64,000 nucleotides of DNA from Streptococcus sp. (GCA_030528055.1 JAUMZQ010000007.1:54255-118254); one strand, 5' to 3'; numbered from the stretch's first letter, positions 45,240-55,066 are shown. Translations and numbers: made by a program. Notes: generated by a model not told the origin, from the letters alone.

Positions 45240-45947
45240 ATGGAAGGTATCTTATTCATTCTATCGGTATTCTTTGCTGGAATCCTATCTTTCTTCTCAC
45301 CCTGTATCTTGCCTGTTTTACCTGTGTATGCGGGAATTTTACTGGATAGTGATGAACCAAGAACCGTTCGGGTTTTAGGAAAAAATATTTCTTGGTATGG
45401 ATTGGTCAAAACTCTATGTTTTATTGCAGGTCTGTCTGTTATCTTTTTAGTTTTAGGATACGGTGCAGGTTCTTTAGGACAAATTTTATATGCGGCCTGG
45501 TTCCGTTATGTATTAGGTGGTATCGTTATCCTACTTGGTATTCACCAGATGGAACTAATCAACATAAAACAGTTGCAAAAACAAAAGAGTGTACAACTTA
45601 AAAAAGACAAAAAAAGAAATGATTTCTACAATGCATTTTTATTAGGAATTACCTTTAGTTTTGGTTGGACTCCATGTGTAGGACCAGTTCTTAGCTCTGT
45701 ACTCGCTATTGCAGCATCAGGAAATGCTGGTGCCATACAAGGATTGTTCTTAATGCTAGCTTATACGCTAGGTCTAGCACTACCATTTCTTGCATTAGCT
45801 CTTGCTTCAAATTTAGTATTACGTTATTTTTCAAAATTAAAACCTTACATGGGAATTTTGAAAAAAGTTGGTGGTCTCCTCATTATTTTAATGGGAATTC
45901 TATTGATGTTAGGAAATCTAAATATTCTATCAGCAATATTTGAATAA
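45240..45947 (+). CDS. ccdA: CcdA-type thiol-disulfide transmembrane protein
   Basis: 235 residues with about six membrane segments. The two active cysteines are in SFFSPCILPVLPVY (helix 1) and SFGWTPCVGPVLSSV (helix 4), the DsbD-beta/CcdA pattern. It passes reducing electrons from cytoplasmic thioredoxin across the membrane to the lipoprotein thioredoxin encoded two genes downstream. A TATACT at 45196-45201 may be its -10; AAAGGAG precedes the ATG. Confidence 0.93.
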   Translation: MEGILFILSVFFAGILSFFSPCILPVLPVYAGILLDSDEPRTVRVLGKNISWYGLVKTLCFIAGLSVIFLVLGYGAGSLGQILYAAWFRYVLGGIVILLGIHQMELINIKQLQKQKSVQLKKDKKRNDFYNAFLLGITFSFGWTPCVGPVLSSVLAIAASGNAGAIQGLFLMLAYTLGLALPFLALALASNLVLRYFSKLKPYMGILKKVGGLLIILMGILLMLGNLNILSAIFE

Positions 45948-45981
45948 AATAAATAAACAAAAAAAGAAAGAAGAAACTATT

Positions 45982-46173
45982 ATGAAAAAAATCGCTCTAT
46001 CTACTATCGCATTACTCAGTATTATCTCACTTGCCGCTTGCTCATCACAAACTAAAAAATCAGATGTTAAAAAAACAGATGATTCTAGTATGATGAAGAA
46101 AGATGACATGAAGAAAGATGATATGAAGTCGGACGACATGAAAGATAATATGTCTACGGAAGAATCTAAGTAA
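45982..46173 (+). CDS. Small methionine-rich MxKDx-repeat lipoprotein
   Basis: 63 residues from ATG 45982 (an upstream in-frame ATG at 45940 would add 14 Lys-rich residues ahead of a clear signal peptide and is rejected). Type II signal peptide with lipobox LAAC (Cys20). The mature part is low-complexity: SSMMKKDDMKKDDMKSDDMK, a repeat of about five residues rich in Met, Asp and Lys. This resembles the MxKDx pentapeptide repeat proteins. It lies inside the methionine sulfoxide repair operon between ccdA and the thioredoxin lipoprotein. Function unknown. Confidence 0.75.
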   Translation: MKKIALSTIALLSIISLAACSSQTKKSDVKKTDDSSMMKKDDMKKDDMKSDDMKDNMSTEESK

Positions 46174-46203
46174 GAAAGAAGATTTTAGTTCGGAGGTAAA
46201 GGT

Positions 46204-46779
46204 ATGAAAAAAACAAGCCTATTGGTTACAATGTTGCTTTGTGCTGGTCTTTTAGGTGCTTGTTCAAATCAGCAGGCTAGCTCTGAAGGAAGCAATAAAA
46301 CTAAACAGACAGCTACAGTATCTAAATCTTCTAAAGAGAAAGATCAAAAAAGTGATAAAAGATTAGCCAAAGATTTTAGTTTGCAGGATGTTAACGGAAA
46401 GAATTATAAATTATCTGATTTTAAAGGTAAGAAAGTATACGTTAAATTTTGGGCTTCTTGGTGTTCTATCTGTTTATCAACTTTAGCGGATACAGATGAT
46501 TTAGCAAAAGAAGAAGCAGGAAAAGACTATGTTGTGTTAACAGTTGTTTCACCAACATTTAATGGTGAAAAATCGGAAGATGACTTTAAAAAATGGTATA
46601 AATCATTGGATTACAAAAATTTCCCTGTCCTAATAGATAATGAAGGAAGTTTACTAAAAGAGTACAATGTTCATTCTTATCCAAGTGCTATTTTTATTGA
46701 CACTGACGGAAATGTTGCTAAAACACATGTTGGTTTTATTGATAAAAAGGACGTTTTATCTACCTTAGATGAAATTTAG
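46204..46779 (+). CDS. etrx1: Surface thioredoxin-like lipoprotein (Etrx1 type)
   Basis: 191 residues. Lipobox LGAC (Cys20), Ser/Lys-rich linker, then a TlpA/AhpC-TSA thioredoxin domain from about 55 with redox motif Cys87-Ser-Ile-Cys90 in FWASWCSICLS and the cis-Pro region HSYPSAIFID. CSIC is the active site of pneumococcal Etrx1. It receives electrons from CcdA and reduces the MsrAB protein encoded next. GGAGG precedes the ATG. Confidence 0.92.
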   Translation: MKKTSLLVTMLLCAGLLGACSNQQASSEGSNKTKQTATVSKSSKEKDQKSDKRLAKDFSLQDVNGKNYKLSDFKGKKVYVKFWASWCSICLSTLADTDDLAKEEAGKDYVVLTVVSPTFNGEKSEDDFKKWYKSLDYKNFPVLIDNEGSLLKEYNVHSYPSAIFIDTDGNVAKTHVGFIDKKDVLSTLDEI

Positions 46780-46794
46780 TAAAGGAGTGACTCT

Positions 46795-47907
46795 ATGCCC
46801 GAAAAATGGAAAGTTTTAACTATTTCTCTGGGAATTCTAGCTTGTGTGGGTTTAATCTTCTTATTTGCTGGAAAATATTTTAGTTCTGCTACATCCATTG
46901 ACAAAATAAAGAAAGCTTCGACTAGTCAAGCTTCAACCGTGTCAAAGAAACAAGAAAAAGTAAATCCAGAAGATGTGAAAGAAATTTACTTAGCTGGTGG
47001 TTGCTTCTGGGGAGTTGAAGAATACTTTTCTCGAGTTCCCGGTGTAGTAGATGCTGTTTCTGGTTATGCTAATGGGAAAGCTGATACGACAAAGTATGAA
47101 TTGGTTCCTCAAACAGGACACGCTGAAACTGTTCACATAACTTACAATTCTAAGAAAATTTCTCTTAAAGAAATTCTACTACATTATTTCAGAATTATTG
47201 ACCCAACTTCTAAAAACAAGCAAGGAAACGACCAAGGGACTCAATACCGTACTGGTGTTTATTACACGAACGAAGCAGATTTATCAACTATAAACGAAGT
47301 ATTTGATGAAGAAGCTAAAAAATACGACCAACCAATCGTTGTAGAGAAAGCTGCGTTAGATAATTTTGTTGAGGCAGAAGAATATCATCAAGATTATTTG
47401 AAAAAACATCCGAATGGTTATTGTCATATTGATGTCAATCAAGCTGCTTATCCAGTTATTGAGGCTTCTCGTTATCAAAAACCGAGTGAAGAAGAAATTA
47501 AGAAAAAATTAACAGACGAAGAGTATGCTGTAACACAAAAAAATGATACAGAACGAGCTTTTTCGAATCGTTATTGGGATAATTTTGATGAAGGTCTTTA
47601 TGTAGATGTAGTGACTGGGGAGCCACTATTTTCTTCAAAAGATAAATTTGACTCAGGTTGCGGTTGGCCAAGTTTCACTAGACCAATTAGTCCTGATGTA
47701 GCAACTTATAAAGAAGATAAAAGTTTTAACATGACTCGTACAGAAGTACGCAGTCGAGTGGGGGATTCTCATCTTGGACATGTCTTTACAGATGGTCCAA
47801 AAGACAAAGGAGGTCTACGCTACTGTATCAATAGTTTATCCATCAAGTTTATTCCAAAGAAAGAAATGGAAAGTAAAGGCTACGGCTACTTGTTAGACTA
47901 TGTATAG
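46795..47907 (+). CDS. msrAB: Membrane-anchored methionine sulfoxide reductase A/B fusion
   Basis: 370 residues. An N-terminal membrane anchor (about 7-27) is followed by MsrA (about 60-215, catalytic Cys70 in [11 protein letters not shown]) and MsrB (about 230-365, with CGWPSF and the catalytic Cys344 in RYCINSLS). The MsrB domain lacks the paired zinc cysteines ([10 protein letters not shown] has only one). It repairs both S and R methionine sulfoxides in extracytoplasmic proteins. AAAGGAG precedes the ATG. Confidence 0.94.
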   Translation: MPEKWKVLTISLGILACVGLIFLFAGKYFSSATSIDKIKKASTSQASTVSKKQEKVNPEDVKEIYLAGGCFWGVEEYFSRVPGVVDAVSGYANGKADTTKYELVPQTGHAETVHITYNSKKISLKEILLHYFRIIDPTSKNKQGNDQGTQYRTGVYYTNEADLSTINEVFDEEAKKYDQPIVVEKAALDNFVEAEEYHQDYLKKHPNGYCHIDVNQAAYPVIEASRYQKPSEEEIKKKLTDEEYAVTQKNDTERAFSNRYWDNFDEGLYVDVVTGEPLFSSKDKFDSGCGWPSFTRPISPDVATYKEDKSFNMTRTEVRSRVGDSHLGHVFTDGPKDKGGLRYCINSLSIKFIPKKEMESKGYGYLLDYV

Positions 47908-47928
47908 AAAGCATTTTCTAGAAAAATT

Positions 47929-47937
47929 TGCTATAAT
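47929..47937 (+). promoter_or_regulatory. Extended -10 promoter of the two-component operon
   Basis: TGCTATAAT at 47929-47937, 25 bases ahead of the response regulator ATG. It gives the kinase pair a start separate from msrAB. Confidence 0.55.
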
Positions 47938-47962
47938 GAATAAAGCAAATAGAGGTGAGAAA

Positions 47963-48691
47963 ATGTATTCAATTATGATTGTTGAAGATGAATACCTTGT
48001 ACGACAAGGTATTTCGTCTTTAATTGACTATGAAAAGTTTCAAATGACAGTTGTCTCTGAAGCAGAGAATGGGCTAGATGCTTGGGAGAAATTTCAAGTT
48101 CAACCAGTTGATATTTTATTGACAGATATCAATATGCCTCTGATGAATGGGGTGACTCTAGCCAAGCTAGTAAGGGAAAACAAATATGATACTCACATTG
48201 TTTTTTTGACAGGTTATGATGATTTTGATTATGCTTTATCCGCAGTAAAATTAGGAGCAGATGATTATCTTCTGAAGCCTTTTTCAAAAGAAGATGTTGA
48301 GGAAATGTTGGAAAAAGTGAAAAAGAAATTAGATGATGAACGTAAAAATGAAAAAGTGCAACAATTAGTAGAACAAGGGGAGTTCTCTCAGTTGGAAAAA
48401 GCTATTCATGATCGTTTATCTGATACAGAATTATCTTTAAAAAGTTTAGCAAAAGAATTGGGCTTTAGTCCTTCCTACTTAAGTGTTCTGATAAAAAAAG
48501 ATTTGGGACAACCGTTTCAAGATTATTTAATTCAAGAGCGCATGAAGAAGGCCAAATTATTATTATTAACTACAGATTTAAAAATTTATGAAATAGCAGA
48601 AATGGTTGGTTTTGAAGACATCAATTATTTTTCACAACGTTTTAAACAGATTGTAGGATTAACTCCTAGACAATTTAAAAAAGGAGATTAA
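47963..48691 (+). CDS. AraC-type response regulator (RR09-like)
   Basis: 242 residues from ATG 47963, which follows AGAGGTGAG; the open frame extends upstream but that part overlaps msrAB. Receiver domain at 1-120 with phospho-Asp55 in LLTDINMPLMNG and Lys near LLKPFSK. The C-terminal AraC double HTH runs from about 140 (LKSLAKELGFSPSYLSVLIK and IAEMVGFEDINYFSQRFKQI). In pneumococcus TCS09 follows the same msrAB operon. The kinase gene follows after two bases. Confidence 0.9.
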   Translation: MYSIMIVEDEYLVRQGISSLIDYEKFQMTVVSEAENGLDAWEKFQVQPVDILLTDINMPLMNGVTLAKLVRENKYDTHIVFLTGYDDFDYALSAVKLGADDYLLKPFSKEDVEEMLEKVKKKLDDERKNEKVQQLVEQGEFSQLEKAIHDRLSDTELSLKSLAKELGFSPSYLSVLIKKDLGQPFQDYLIQERMKKAKLLLLTTDLKIYEIAEMVGFEDINYFSQRFKQIVGLTPRQFKKGD

Positions 48692-48693
48692 GA

Positions 48694-50406
48694 ATGAGAC
48701 GTTATTCTCTCTTGATTCAGCTGATTGTTTATGTTTTTATTTTTATATTAGCTTTATTAGGAATTGTTGGAGGCTTGTACTATCAGACTAGTTCAAACGC
48801 CATTCGAGAATTAACCCAACAAAATACCAGAAATACTATTGATCAAAGTAGCCAATTCATCGATTCTTATATTCAAAAACTAAAACAAACAACTTCAACA
48901 TTAACTGAGAATAATGCTATTAAGGGATATGCACAAAACCTTTCAACCAGTAGCGAATCGTCTATCCAAGAGTTGTTAGAAACGATTATAAAGACAGATT
49001 CTGATTTAGTGTCAGCGGTTTTTGTTACTAAAGATGGTCGTGTTGTTTCAACAAACTCTAGTTTGAAAATGCAGACTTCTAGCGATATGATGAATGAAAG
49101 TTGGTATAAAGAAGCGCTCAAACAAAAGGCAATGCCAGTTTTAACACCTGTTCGTAGAGAATCTCTGTCCTCTGAAAAAGAAAAATGGGTTATCTCAATT
49201 ACTCAAGAAGTTATAGATGAGAACGGTCAAAATCTCGGTGTTATACGTCTAGATCTTGGCTATGATAGCTTAAAAGCCTATCTAGACCGGCTAGAATTGG
49301 GTGGCGAAGGGTTTGCTTTTATCGTTGGCAACAACCATGAGTTTGTCTATCATCCAAAGAAAAGTGTTTATTCTTCCAGCAAAGAAATGAAAGCTATGCA
49401 ACCCTATCTTGATATAAAAGATGGATATACCGAGAATAAACAGGCTTTTGTTTATCAAAATAAAATTCCAAATAGTGATTGGACTTTAATTGGAGTCGCT
49501 TCATTAGAAAAAGTTGAGATGGTGCAACACCAAATCCTCTACTCGTTTATAATGACTGGCCTTTTAGCTTTGATAATCTGTTTGTTGGGAATCTGGTTTA
49601 TTTTACATTTATGGATTAAGCCGTTACAAAATCTACAACAAATCATTTTAAAGGTTGGGGCTGGTAATTCTAGTCTACGAGCAGAAGAAAAGGGTTCTCC
49701 AGAACTGATTTCACTAGCAAGGCAGTTTAATACTATGCTAGATCAAATCAATCTGCTCATGGAAACTGTAAAAGAAGAAGAACAAAATGTACGGCGTTAC
49801 GAATTGCAGGCTTTATCAAGTCAAATCAATCCACACTTTCTTTACAATACACTAGATACGATTGTTTGGATGGCGGAGTTTAATGATAGCAAGCGTGTAG
49901 TAGAAGTGACCAAATCGTTAGCTAAATATTTTCGTCTTGCTCTCAACCAAGGACATGAGCAAATTAGGTTGAAAGATGAAATTGATCATGTTCGTCAATA
50001 TTTATTTATCCAAAAGCAACGCTACGGAGATAAATTGCAATATGAAATTGTAGAAGATCATCAATTTGATAACTATCAATTACCTAAGTTGGTCTTGCAA
50101 CCTCTTGTTGAAAATGCTATTTATCATGGAATAAAAGAAATGAGTGGTACAGGACTGATACGAATCTCTGTTACTCAAGCAGATGATAAAATGCTAATTA
50201 CAATTTATGACAATGGTCGTGGATTTATTAATCATGAAAATACAGATAGTACACTTTTGAAATTGGGAGGAGTTGGTTTGAAAAATGTTGACCAACGCTT
50301 GCGATTACAATTCGGTGCAGATTATCACATAGAAATTGAATCAGAAGAAAACCACTTTACAATGATTAAGTTGTACTTACCAATCAAAGAAACAAGCAGT
50401 CTATAA
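48694..50406 (+). CDS. Sensor histidine kinase of the LytS/YesM type (HK09-like)
   Basis: 570 residues. TM1 at about 7-28, an extracytoplasmic Cache-like sensor at about 30-278, TM2 at about 282-304, HAMP, then the His_kinase domain with phospho-His381 in SSQINPHFLYNTLDT and a HATPase domain with PLVENAIYHGIKE and DNGRGF. It pairs with the AraC-type regulator upstream. In pneumococcus the homologous system is linked to carbohydrate use and zinc metalloprotease ZmpB; no such target lies here. Confidence 0.92.
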   Translation: MRRYSLLIQLIVYVFIFILALLGIVGGLYYQTSSNAIRELTQQNTRNTIDQSSQFIDSYIQKLKQTTSTLTENNAIKGYAQNLSTSSESSIQELLETIIKTDSDLVSAVFVTKDGRVVSTNSSLKMQTSSDMMNESWYKEALKQKAMPVLTPVRRESLSSEKEKWVISITQEVIDENGQNLGVIRLDLGYDSLKAYLDRLELGGEGFAFIVGNNHEFVYHPKKSVYSSSKEMKAMQPYLDIKDGYTENKQAFVYQNKIPNSDWTLIGVASLEKVEMVQHQILYSFIMTGLLALIICLLGIWFILHLWIKPLQNLQQIILKVGAGNSSLRAEEKGSPELISLARQFNTMLDQINLLMETVKEEEQNVRRYELQALSSQINPHFLYNTLDTIVWMAEFNDSKRVVEVTKSLAKYFRLALNQGHEQIRLKDEIDHVRQYLFIQKQRYGDKLQYEIVEDHQFDNYQLPKLVLQPLVENAIYHGIKEMSGTGLIRISVTQADDKMLITIYDNGRGFINHENTDSTLLKLGGVGLKNVDQRLRLQFGADYHIEIESEENHFTMIKLYLPIKETSSL

Positions 50407-50547
50407 GATTGTTTGTTTTTTTGATATTTTGAGTGCTTAATTTAAGGATAAATAAAGAAAACTTTTGTTTAATAATTGGAATCAAAAATACTTTTTATAA
50501 ACTAATTATGGGAAGTATTATTTGAAGTATAAAGGTAAGCAAATACC

Positions 50548-50576
50548 TTGTAAACGCTCACAGAACGTGATATAAT
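50548..50576 (+). promoter_or_regulatory. Promoter of nox
   Basis: TTGTAA at 50548-50553, 17 bases, TGA-extended TATAAT at 50571-50576. Confidence 0.82.
50549..50562. promoter_or_regulatory. Perfect CcpA cre site overlapping the nox -35
   Basis: TGTAAACGCTCACA fits TGWAANCGNTNWCA at every fixed position. Its position across the -35 and spacer predicts repression by CcpA when glucose is plentiful. Confidence 0.75.
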
Positions 50577-50616
50577 GTTCTAGTAAAATTTTAAAATTAA
50601 AGGTAGGATTATTTCT

Positions 50617-51993
50617 ATGAGTAAAATTGTTGTAGTGGGTGCAAACCATGCTGGGACAGCATGCATTAACACTATGTTGGATAATTTTGGAAATGAAAAT
50701 GAAATTGTTGTTTTTGATCAAAATTCTAATATTTCTTTCTTAGGATGTGGAATGGCTTTATGGATTGGTGAACAAATTGATGGACCTGAAGGCCTTTTCT
50801 ATTCAGATAAAGAAAAATTAGAAGCTAAAGGTGCTAAAGTTTACATGAACTCTCCTGTTGTTTCTATTGATTATGATAAGAAAGAAGTGACAGCTCTTGT
50901 TGAAGGACAAAATCATGTAGAATCTTATGAAAAATTGATTTTTGCAACTGGATCAACTCCAATTATTCCTCCAATCAAGGGAGTTGAATTAGTAAAAGAC
51001 AATCGTGAATTCAAAGCAACTCTTGAAAATCTACAATTTGTTAAATTGTACCAAAATGCTGAAGAAGTCATTGAAAAATTAAAAGATAAAAGCAAACACC
51101 TAGACCGCGTAGCTGTCGTAGGAGCTGGTTATATCGGAGTTGAGTTAGCAGAAGCATTTGAACGTCTTGGAAAAGAAGTTGTCCTTGTAGATATTGTTGA
51201 AACAGTTCTGAATGGTTACTATGACAAAGACTTTACAGACTTGATGGCTAAAAATTTAGAGGAACATAACATCCGCTTAGCACTTGGTCAAACTGTTCAA
51301 TCAGTAGAAGGCGACGGTAAAGTTGAGCGTCTTGTTACAAATAAGGAAACCTTTGATGTAGATATGGTTGTTTTGGCAGTTGGTTTCCGTCCAAACACAG
51401 CTCTTGCTGAAGGAAAAATCGACTTGTTCCGCAATGGCGCTTTCCTTGTAGATAAGAAACAAGAAACTTCTATTCCTGGTGTTTATGCTGTTGGAGATTG
51501 TGCTACAATCTATGACAATGCTCGCCAAGATACTAGTTATATCGCCCTAGCTTCTAATGCTGTTCGTTCAGGTATTGTCGGAGCTTACAATGCTTGTGGT
51601 CATGAACTTGAAGGAATTGGTGTTCAAGGATCTAACGGAATTTCTATTTATGGTTTGAATATGGTTTCAACTGGATTGACACTTGAAAAAGCAAAACAAG
51701 CTGGTTACAACGCCGTTGAAACAGGATTTAATGATCTTCAAAAACCAGAATTCATGAAACATGATAATTATGAAGTAGCTATCAAAATCGTCTTTGATAA
51801 AGATACACGTGTTATTCTTGGAGCACAAATGGTATCACGGGACAACATGTCAATGGGTATCCATTTCTTCTCACTAGCTATTCAAGAAAAGGTAACAATT
51901 GATAAATTGGCATTAACAGATTTATTCTTCTTGCCTCACTTCAACAAACCTTACAACTACATCACAATGGCAGCCCTAAAAGCTGAAAAATAA
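50617..51993 (+). CDS. nox: Water-forming NADH oxidase
   Basis: 458 residues. N-terminal FAD motif [15 protein letters not shown], redox-active Cys44 in [10 protein letters not shown] (the single-cysteine sulfenate site), NAD motif [17 protein letters not shown] and a C-terminal dimer domain. It reduces oxygen to water with NADH, restoring NAD+ in aerobic growth. Its terminator has been split by the IS described below. Confidence 0.95.
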   Translation: MSKIVVVGANHAGTACINTMLDNFGNENEIVVFDQNSNISFLGCGMALWIGEQIDGPEGLFYSDKEKLEAKGAKVYMNSPVVSIDYDKKEVTALVEGQNHVESYEKLIFATGSTPIIPPIKGVELVKDNREFKATLENLQFVKLYQNAEEVIEKLKDKSKHLDRVAVVGAGYIGVELAEAFERLGKEVVLVDIVETVLNGYYDKDFTDLMAKNLEEHNIRLALGQTVQSVEGDGKVERLVTNKETFDVDMVVLAVGFRPNTALAEGKIDLFRNGAFLVDKKQETSIPGVYAVGDCATIYDNARQDTSYIALASNAVRSGIVGAYNACGHELEGIGVQGSNGISIYGLNMVSTGLTLEKAKQAGYNAVETGFNDLQKPEFMKHDNYEVAIKIVFDKDTRVILGAQMVSRDNMSMGIHFFSLAIQEKVTIDKLALTDLFFLPHFNKPYNYITMAALKAEK

Positions 51994-51999
51994 AAACAA

Positions 52000-52014
52000 A
52001 AAACTCCAAGCTAA
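52000..52014 (+). terminator. Left half of the nox/guaA terminator, split by an IS
   Basis: AAAACTCCAAGCTAA (52000-52014) is the exact complement of TTAGCTTGGAGTTTT at 53439-53453. Without the IS the two arms would be separated by a 7-base loop and flanked by A and T runs, a bidirectional terminator for convergent nox and guaA. Confidence 0.85.
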
Positions 52015-52019
52015 TTAAA
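52012..52019. repeat. Left target-site duplication of the ISL3 element
   Basis: TAATTAAA at 52012-52019 is repeated directly after the right end at 53429-53436. Eight bases is the usual ISL3-family duplication length. Confidence 0.9.
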
Positions 52020-53428
52020 GGCTCTATGTCAACTGTAGTGGGTGACCTATAATTAAGCACGAGAGGAGACGAACTTCGTCTTCTCTTTTTTGATGTTCAA
52101 AGCGATGTAGATACGTTGTTTAAAGTTTTCAAAGTTCCGATAACCAAAGGCATTGCGTTTGATGTCTTTGATGAGTTTGTTTGTCGCCTCAAGCTTAGCG
52201 TTAGAATAGGGGAGTTCAATGGCATTAGTGACGTAGGTTTTATAACGTATAAAGGTATTTAACGTCGTTTTAAAGGTATGATTGAGATAAGGTAGTTCAT
52301 CCTGTATTAAGTTAAAGAAATACTTAGCATTCTTCTCTTGCAAGTGAAAAAGCAAGAGTTGATAGAGGTCGTAGTAAGTTTTTAATTCAGGGACCAGTTT
52401 AAAGATTTTAGACAGACATTCTCTAGATGTGATGGTTTCTCTGAAAGTTCTAGAGTAGAAGGTGTTCAAAGATAGTTTTCGACTATCCTTCTGAATGAGT
52501 TTCCAATAGTATTTAAGAGCACGATATTCAAGGGACTTCTTAGGAAATTGTTTCATGATTTGGATTCTAGTTTTACTAAGAGCCCTGTTCATATGTTGGA
52601 CAATATGGAAACGATCCAGAACAATTTTAGCTTTAGGGAAAAGGATTTTGATGATGGGAATATAGCTTCCAGACATGTCAACAGTCACCACTTTAACCCT
52701 ATTTCTGGCTTCTTTGGAATATTTAAAGAAATAATTTCGAATGGTTGTTTGACGTCTATTATTGAGAATGGTAATGATTTTTTTAGTCTTGAAATCCTGA
52801 GCGATAAAAGCTAGCTTTCCCTTTTGGTAAGAAAATTCATCCCATGAGAGCACCTCAGGCAAGGTGTTATAAAGCTCTTTAGCTTGAAACTCTTTTAGTT
52901 TTCGATAGACTGTAGAGGTTGAAATAGCCAGTTTAGAGGCGATATGGGTCAGAGACTCTCTATTAAGCAGGAGCTGAGCAATTTTCTGTCTTAGTACTTC
53001 AGAGATTTGACAATTTTTTTTAACGAGGTTAGTTTCAGAAATGGTGACTTTATGACAAGATTTGCACTGAAACCGTCTCTTTTTCAATCGAATGAGACTA
53101 GGCAGACCAGCAATTTCAATAAAAGGGATTTTAGAAGGTTTTTGGAAATCATATTTGATTTGTTTTCCTGTGCAGTGTTTACACATAGGAGGCTGGTAGT
53201 CTAGTGTAGCTATTAGTTCAATGTGAGTTTTGTATTTCAAAGCATCATTTAGTGTGATATTTTTGTCTTTCATTCCGATGAGTAGTGTGGTATGATGAAT
53301 ATGTTCCATAAGATTCTTTCTAATGATGGTTTGGCGCTTTTCATTATAAGTCTTATGGGACTTTTTGTGTACTCAAAAAGCTCCATAAAATCCAGAGTGG
53401 TTTTACCCACTACAGAAATTATAGAGCC
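52020..53428 (-). mobile_element. Intact ISL3-family insertion sequence, 1409 bp
   Basis: Terminal inverted repeats of 24 bp lie at 52020-52043 and 53405-53428: GGCTCTAT, five variable bases, CTGTAGTGGGT, identical at 19 of 24 positions with all mismatches in the central five bases. The element is bounded by perfect 8-bp duplications TAATTAAA and carries one uninterrupted transposase gene on the minus strand. Size, repeat length and duplication length agree with the IS1167 branch of ISL3. Confidence 0.93.
52053..53309 (-). CDS. ISL3-family transposase
   Basis: 418 residues, full length. An N-terminal zinc ribbon has Cys pairs in MCKHCTGKQ and RFQCKSCHKVT, then a helix-turn-helix (LTHIASKLAISTSTVYRKLK), and a DDE domain with Asp in TVDMSGSYIPI, Asp in IVLDRFHIVQHMNRA, and Glu in SNAKLEATNKLIKDIKRNAFG. 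No frameshift or stop, so the element looks active. Read-through from guaA would enter this gene in the sense direction. Confidence 0.94.
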   Translation of the reverse strand: MEHIHHTTLLIGMKDKNITLNDALKYKTHIELIATLDYQPPMCKHCTGKQIKYDFQKPSKIPFIEIAGLPSLIRLKKRRFQCKSCHKVTISETNLVKKNCQISEVLRQKIAQLLLNRESLTHIASKLAISTSTVYRKLKEFQAKELYNTLPEVLSWDEFSYQKGKLAFIAQDFKTKKIITILNNRRQTTIRNYFFKYSKEARNRVKVVTVDMSGSYIPIIKILFPKAKIVLDRFHIVQHMNRALSKTRIQIMKQFPKKSLEYRALKYYWKLIQKDSRKLSLNTFYSRTFRETITSRECLSKIFKLVPELKTYYDLYQLLLFHLQEKNAKYFFNLIQDELPYLNHTFKTTLNTFIRYKTYVTNAIELPYSNAKLEATNKLIKDIKRNAFGYRNFENFKQRIYIALNIKKEKTKFVSSRA

Positions 53429-53453
53429 TAATTAAAAGTTAGCTTGGAGTTTT
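53429..53453 (-). terminator. Right target duplication and right half of the split terminator
   Basis: TAATTAAA (53429-53436) is the second copy of the target duplication; TTAGCTTGGAGTTTT (53439-53453) is the other terminator arm. For guaA transcripts (minus strand) this arm is now followed by the IS end and not by its partner. Confidence 0.85.
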
Positions 53454-53463
53454 TTTATTGTGC

Positions 53464-55029
53464 TTATTCCCACTCAACGGTTGCTGGTGGCTTGCTTGTA
53501 ATATCGTAGACAATACGATTTACGTGTTCAACTTCATTAACAATGCGGACAGAAATTTTTTGCAAAACATCCCATGGAATGCGAGCAAAATCAGCTGTCA
53601 TGCCGTCAATCGAGGTAATGGCACGAATAGCAATAGTATAGTCGTAGGTTCGTCCATCTCCCATAACGCCGACAGAACGGACACCTGTATTAACGGTGAA
53701 ATATTGCCAAATATCACGATCTAAACCAGCTTTAGCAATTTCTTCTCGAAGAATAGCATCTGATTCGCGGACGGTTTCGAGTTTCTCTTCTGTAATTTCT
53801 CCCATAACTCGGATAGCTAATCCTGGTCCTGGGAATGGTTGACGCCAAACGATTTCATCAGGCATTCCTAATTCAGTACCGAGAGCTCTTACTTCATCTT
53901 TATACAATGTATTTAAGGGTTCAATGAGTTTGAATTGCATATCTTCTGGGAGTCCACCAACATTGTGGTGTGATTTAATCGTTTGAGCTGTATCAGTTCC
54001 AGATTCAATAACATCTGTGTAGAGAGTTCCTTGTGCTAAGAATTTCACATCTTTAAGTTTGCTTGCTTCATCGTCAAATACATAGACAAATTCATTCCCA
54101 ATAATCTTGCGTTTTTTCTCTGGGTCAGATACACCAGCTAATTTATCAAGGAAACGCATAGCAGCGTCTGCTTTTACGATATTTAAACCAAATTTTCCGC
54201 CTAACATTTCCATAACTTGATCAGCTTCCCCTTTACGAAGAAGACCATGATCTACGAAAATACAGATTAATTGGTCGCCGATTGCCTTTTGTAACAATAC
54301 ACCAACAACTGATGAATCAACCCCACCTGATAAGCCAAGCAGAACTTTTTTATCACCGACTTGTTGACGAATTTTACTAATTTCCATATCAATGAAATTA
54401 TCCATAGACCAGTCGCCCTTGGCACCACAGATATTTAAAGCAAAATTACTCAAGATATCGTAACCATATTCTGAATGACGAACTTCAGGGTGAAACTGAA
54501 TTCCGTAAATGTTTTTTTCTATATTTTCAATGGCTGCAAATGGACAATCAACAGAGGTACCCGTACATACAAATCCAGATGGGATTTCTGTTACTGCATC
54601 ACCATGACTCATCAAAACAACTTGCTCATCAGGTGTTCCTGAAAATAATTTAGAATCTTTCGTGTGCTTAAGAGTGGATTGTCCGTATTCACGGTTTCCG
54701 GTATTCTTTGCAGGAACTACTTTTCCAGATAATTTGTGAGTTAACAGTTGCATTCCGTAGCAGATTCCCAAAATTGGAATTCCAAGTTCTAAAATTTCTG
54801 AATCAATGTTAAAGGAACCATTTTCATAAACAGAGTTGGGACCACCTGAGAGTATAATTCCAATGGGGTTGATGTCACGCACCTCAGAAGCAGTAATTTT
54901 ATGGCTTTTTAGTTCAGAAAAAACGCCAATCTCACGAATTCGTCGAGAAATTAGCTGATTGTACTGGCTACCATAATCTAGCACGATAATCTTTTCGATA
55001 TCTTGCAATTCAGTTGAAATAGTTGTCAT
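53464..55029 (-). CDS. guaA: GMP synthase (glutamine-hydrolysing)
   Basis: 521 residues. An N-terminal class I glutamine amidotransferase has Cys90 in [10 protein letters not shown] and the His-Glu in [14 protein letters not shown]. The ATP-pyrophosphatase domain has [17 protein letters not shown]. The C-terminal dimer domain ends KPPATVEWE. It aminates XMP to GMP. GAAAGGAAAAAG precedes the ATG. It is divergent from a GntR regulator. Confidence 0.97.
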   Translation of the reverse strand: MTTISTELQDIEKIIVLDYGSQYNQLISRRIREIGVFSELKSHKITASEVRDINPIGIILSGGPNSVYENGSFNIDSEILELGIPILGICYGMQLLTHKLSGKVVPAKNTGNREYGQSTLKHTKDSKLFSGTPDEQVVLMSHGDAVTEIPSGFVCTGTSVDCPFAAIENIEKNIYGIQFHPEVRHSEYGYDILSNFALNICGAKGDWSMDNFIDMEISKIRQQVGDKKVLLGLSGGVDSSVVGVLLQKAIGDQLICIFVDHGLLRKGEADQVMEMLGGKFGLNIVKADAAMRFLDKLAGVSDPEKKRKIIGNEFVYVFDDEASKLKDVKFLAQGTLYTDVIESGTDTAQTIKSHHNVGGLPEDMQFKLIEPLNTLYKDEVRALGTELGMPDEIVWRQPFPGPGLAIRVMGEITEEKLETVRESDAILREEIAKAGLDRDIWQYFTVNTGVRSVGVMGDGRTYDYTIAIRAITSIDGMTADFARIPWDVLQKISVRIVNEVEHVNRIVYDITSKPPATVEWE

Positions 55030-55066
55030 CTTTTTCCTTTCTCAAAAGAAGTAATTTCTTCCTTAC

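Noticed and set aside
46036-46173. CRISPR-like or minisatellite repeat in the small lipoprotein gene
   Set aside because: The repeat is a coding repeat of about 15 bases with no spacers.
47900-47962. N-terminal extension of the response regulator
   Set aside because: Overlaps the end of msrAB and the predicted promoter; the ATG at 47963 has AGAGGTGAG and starts at the receiver domain.
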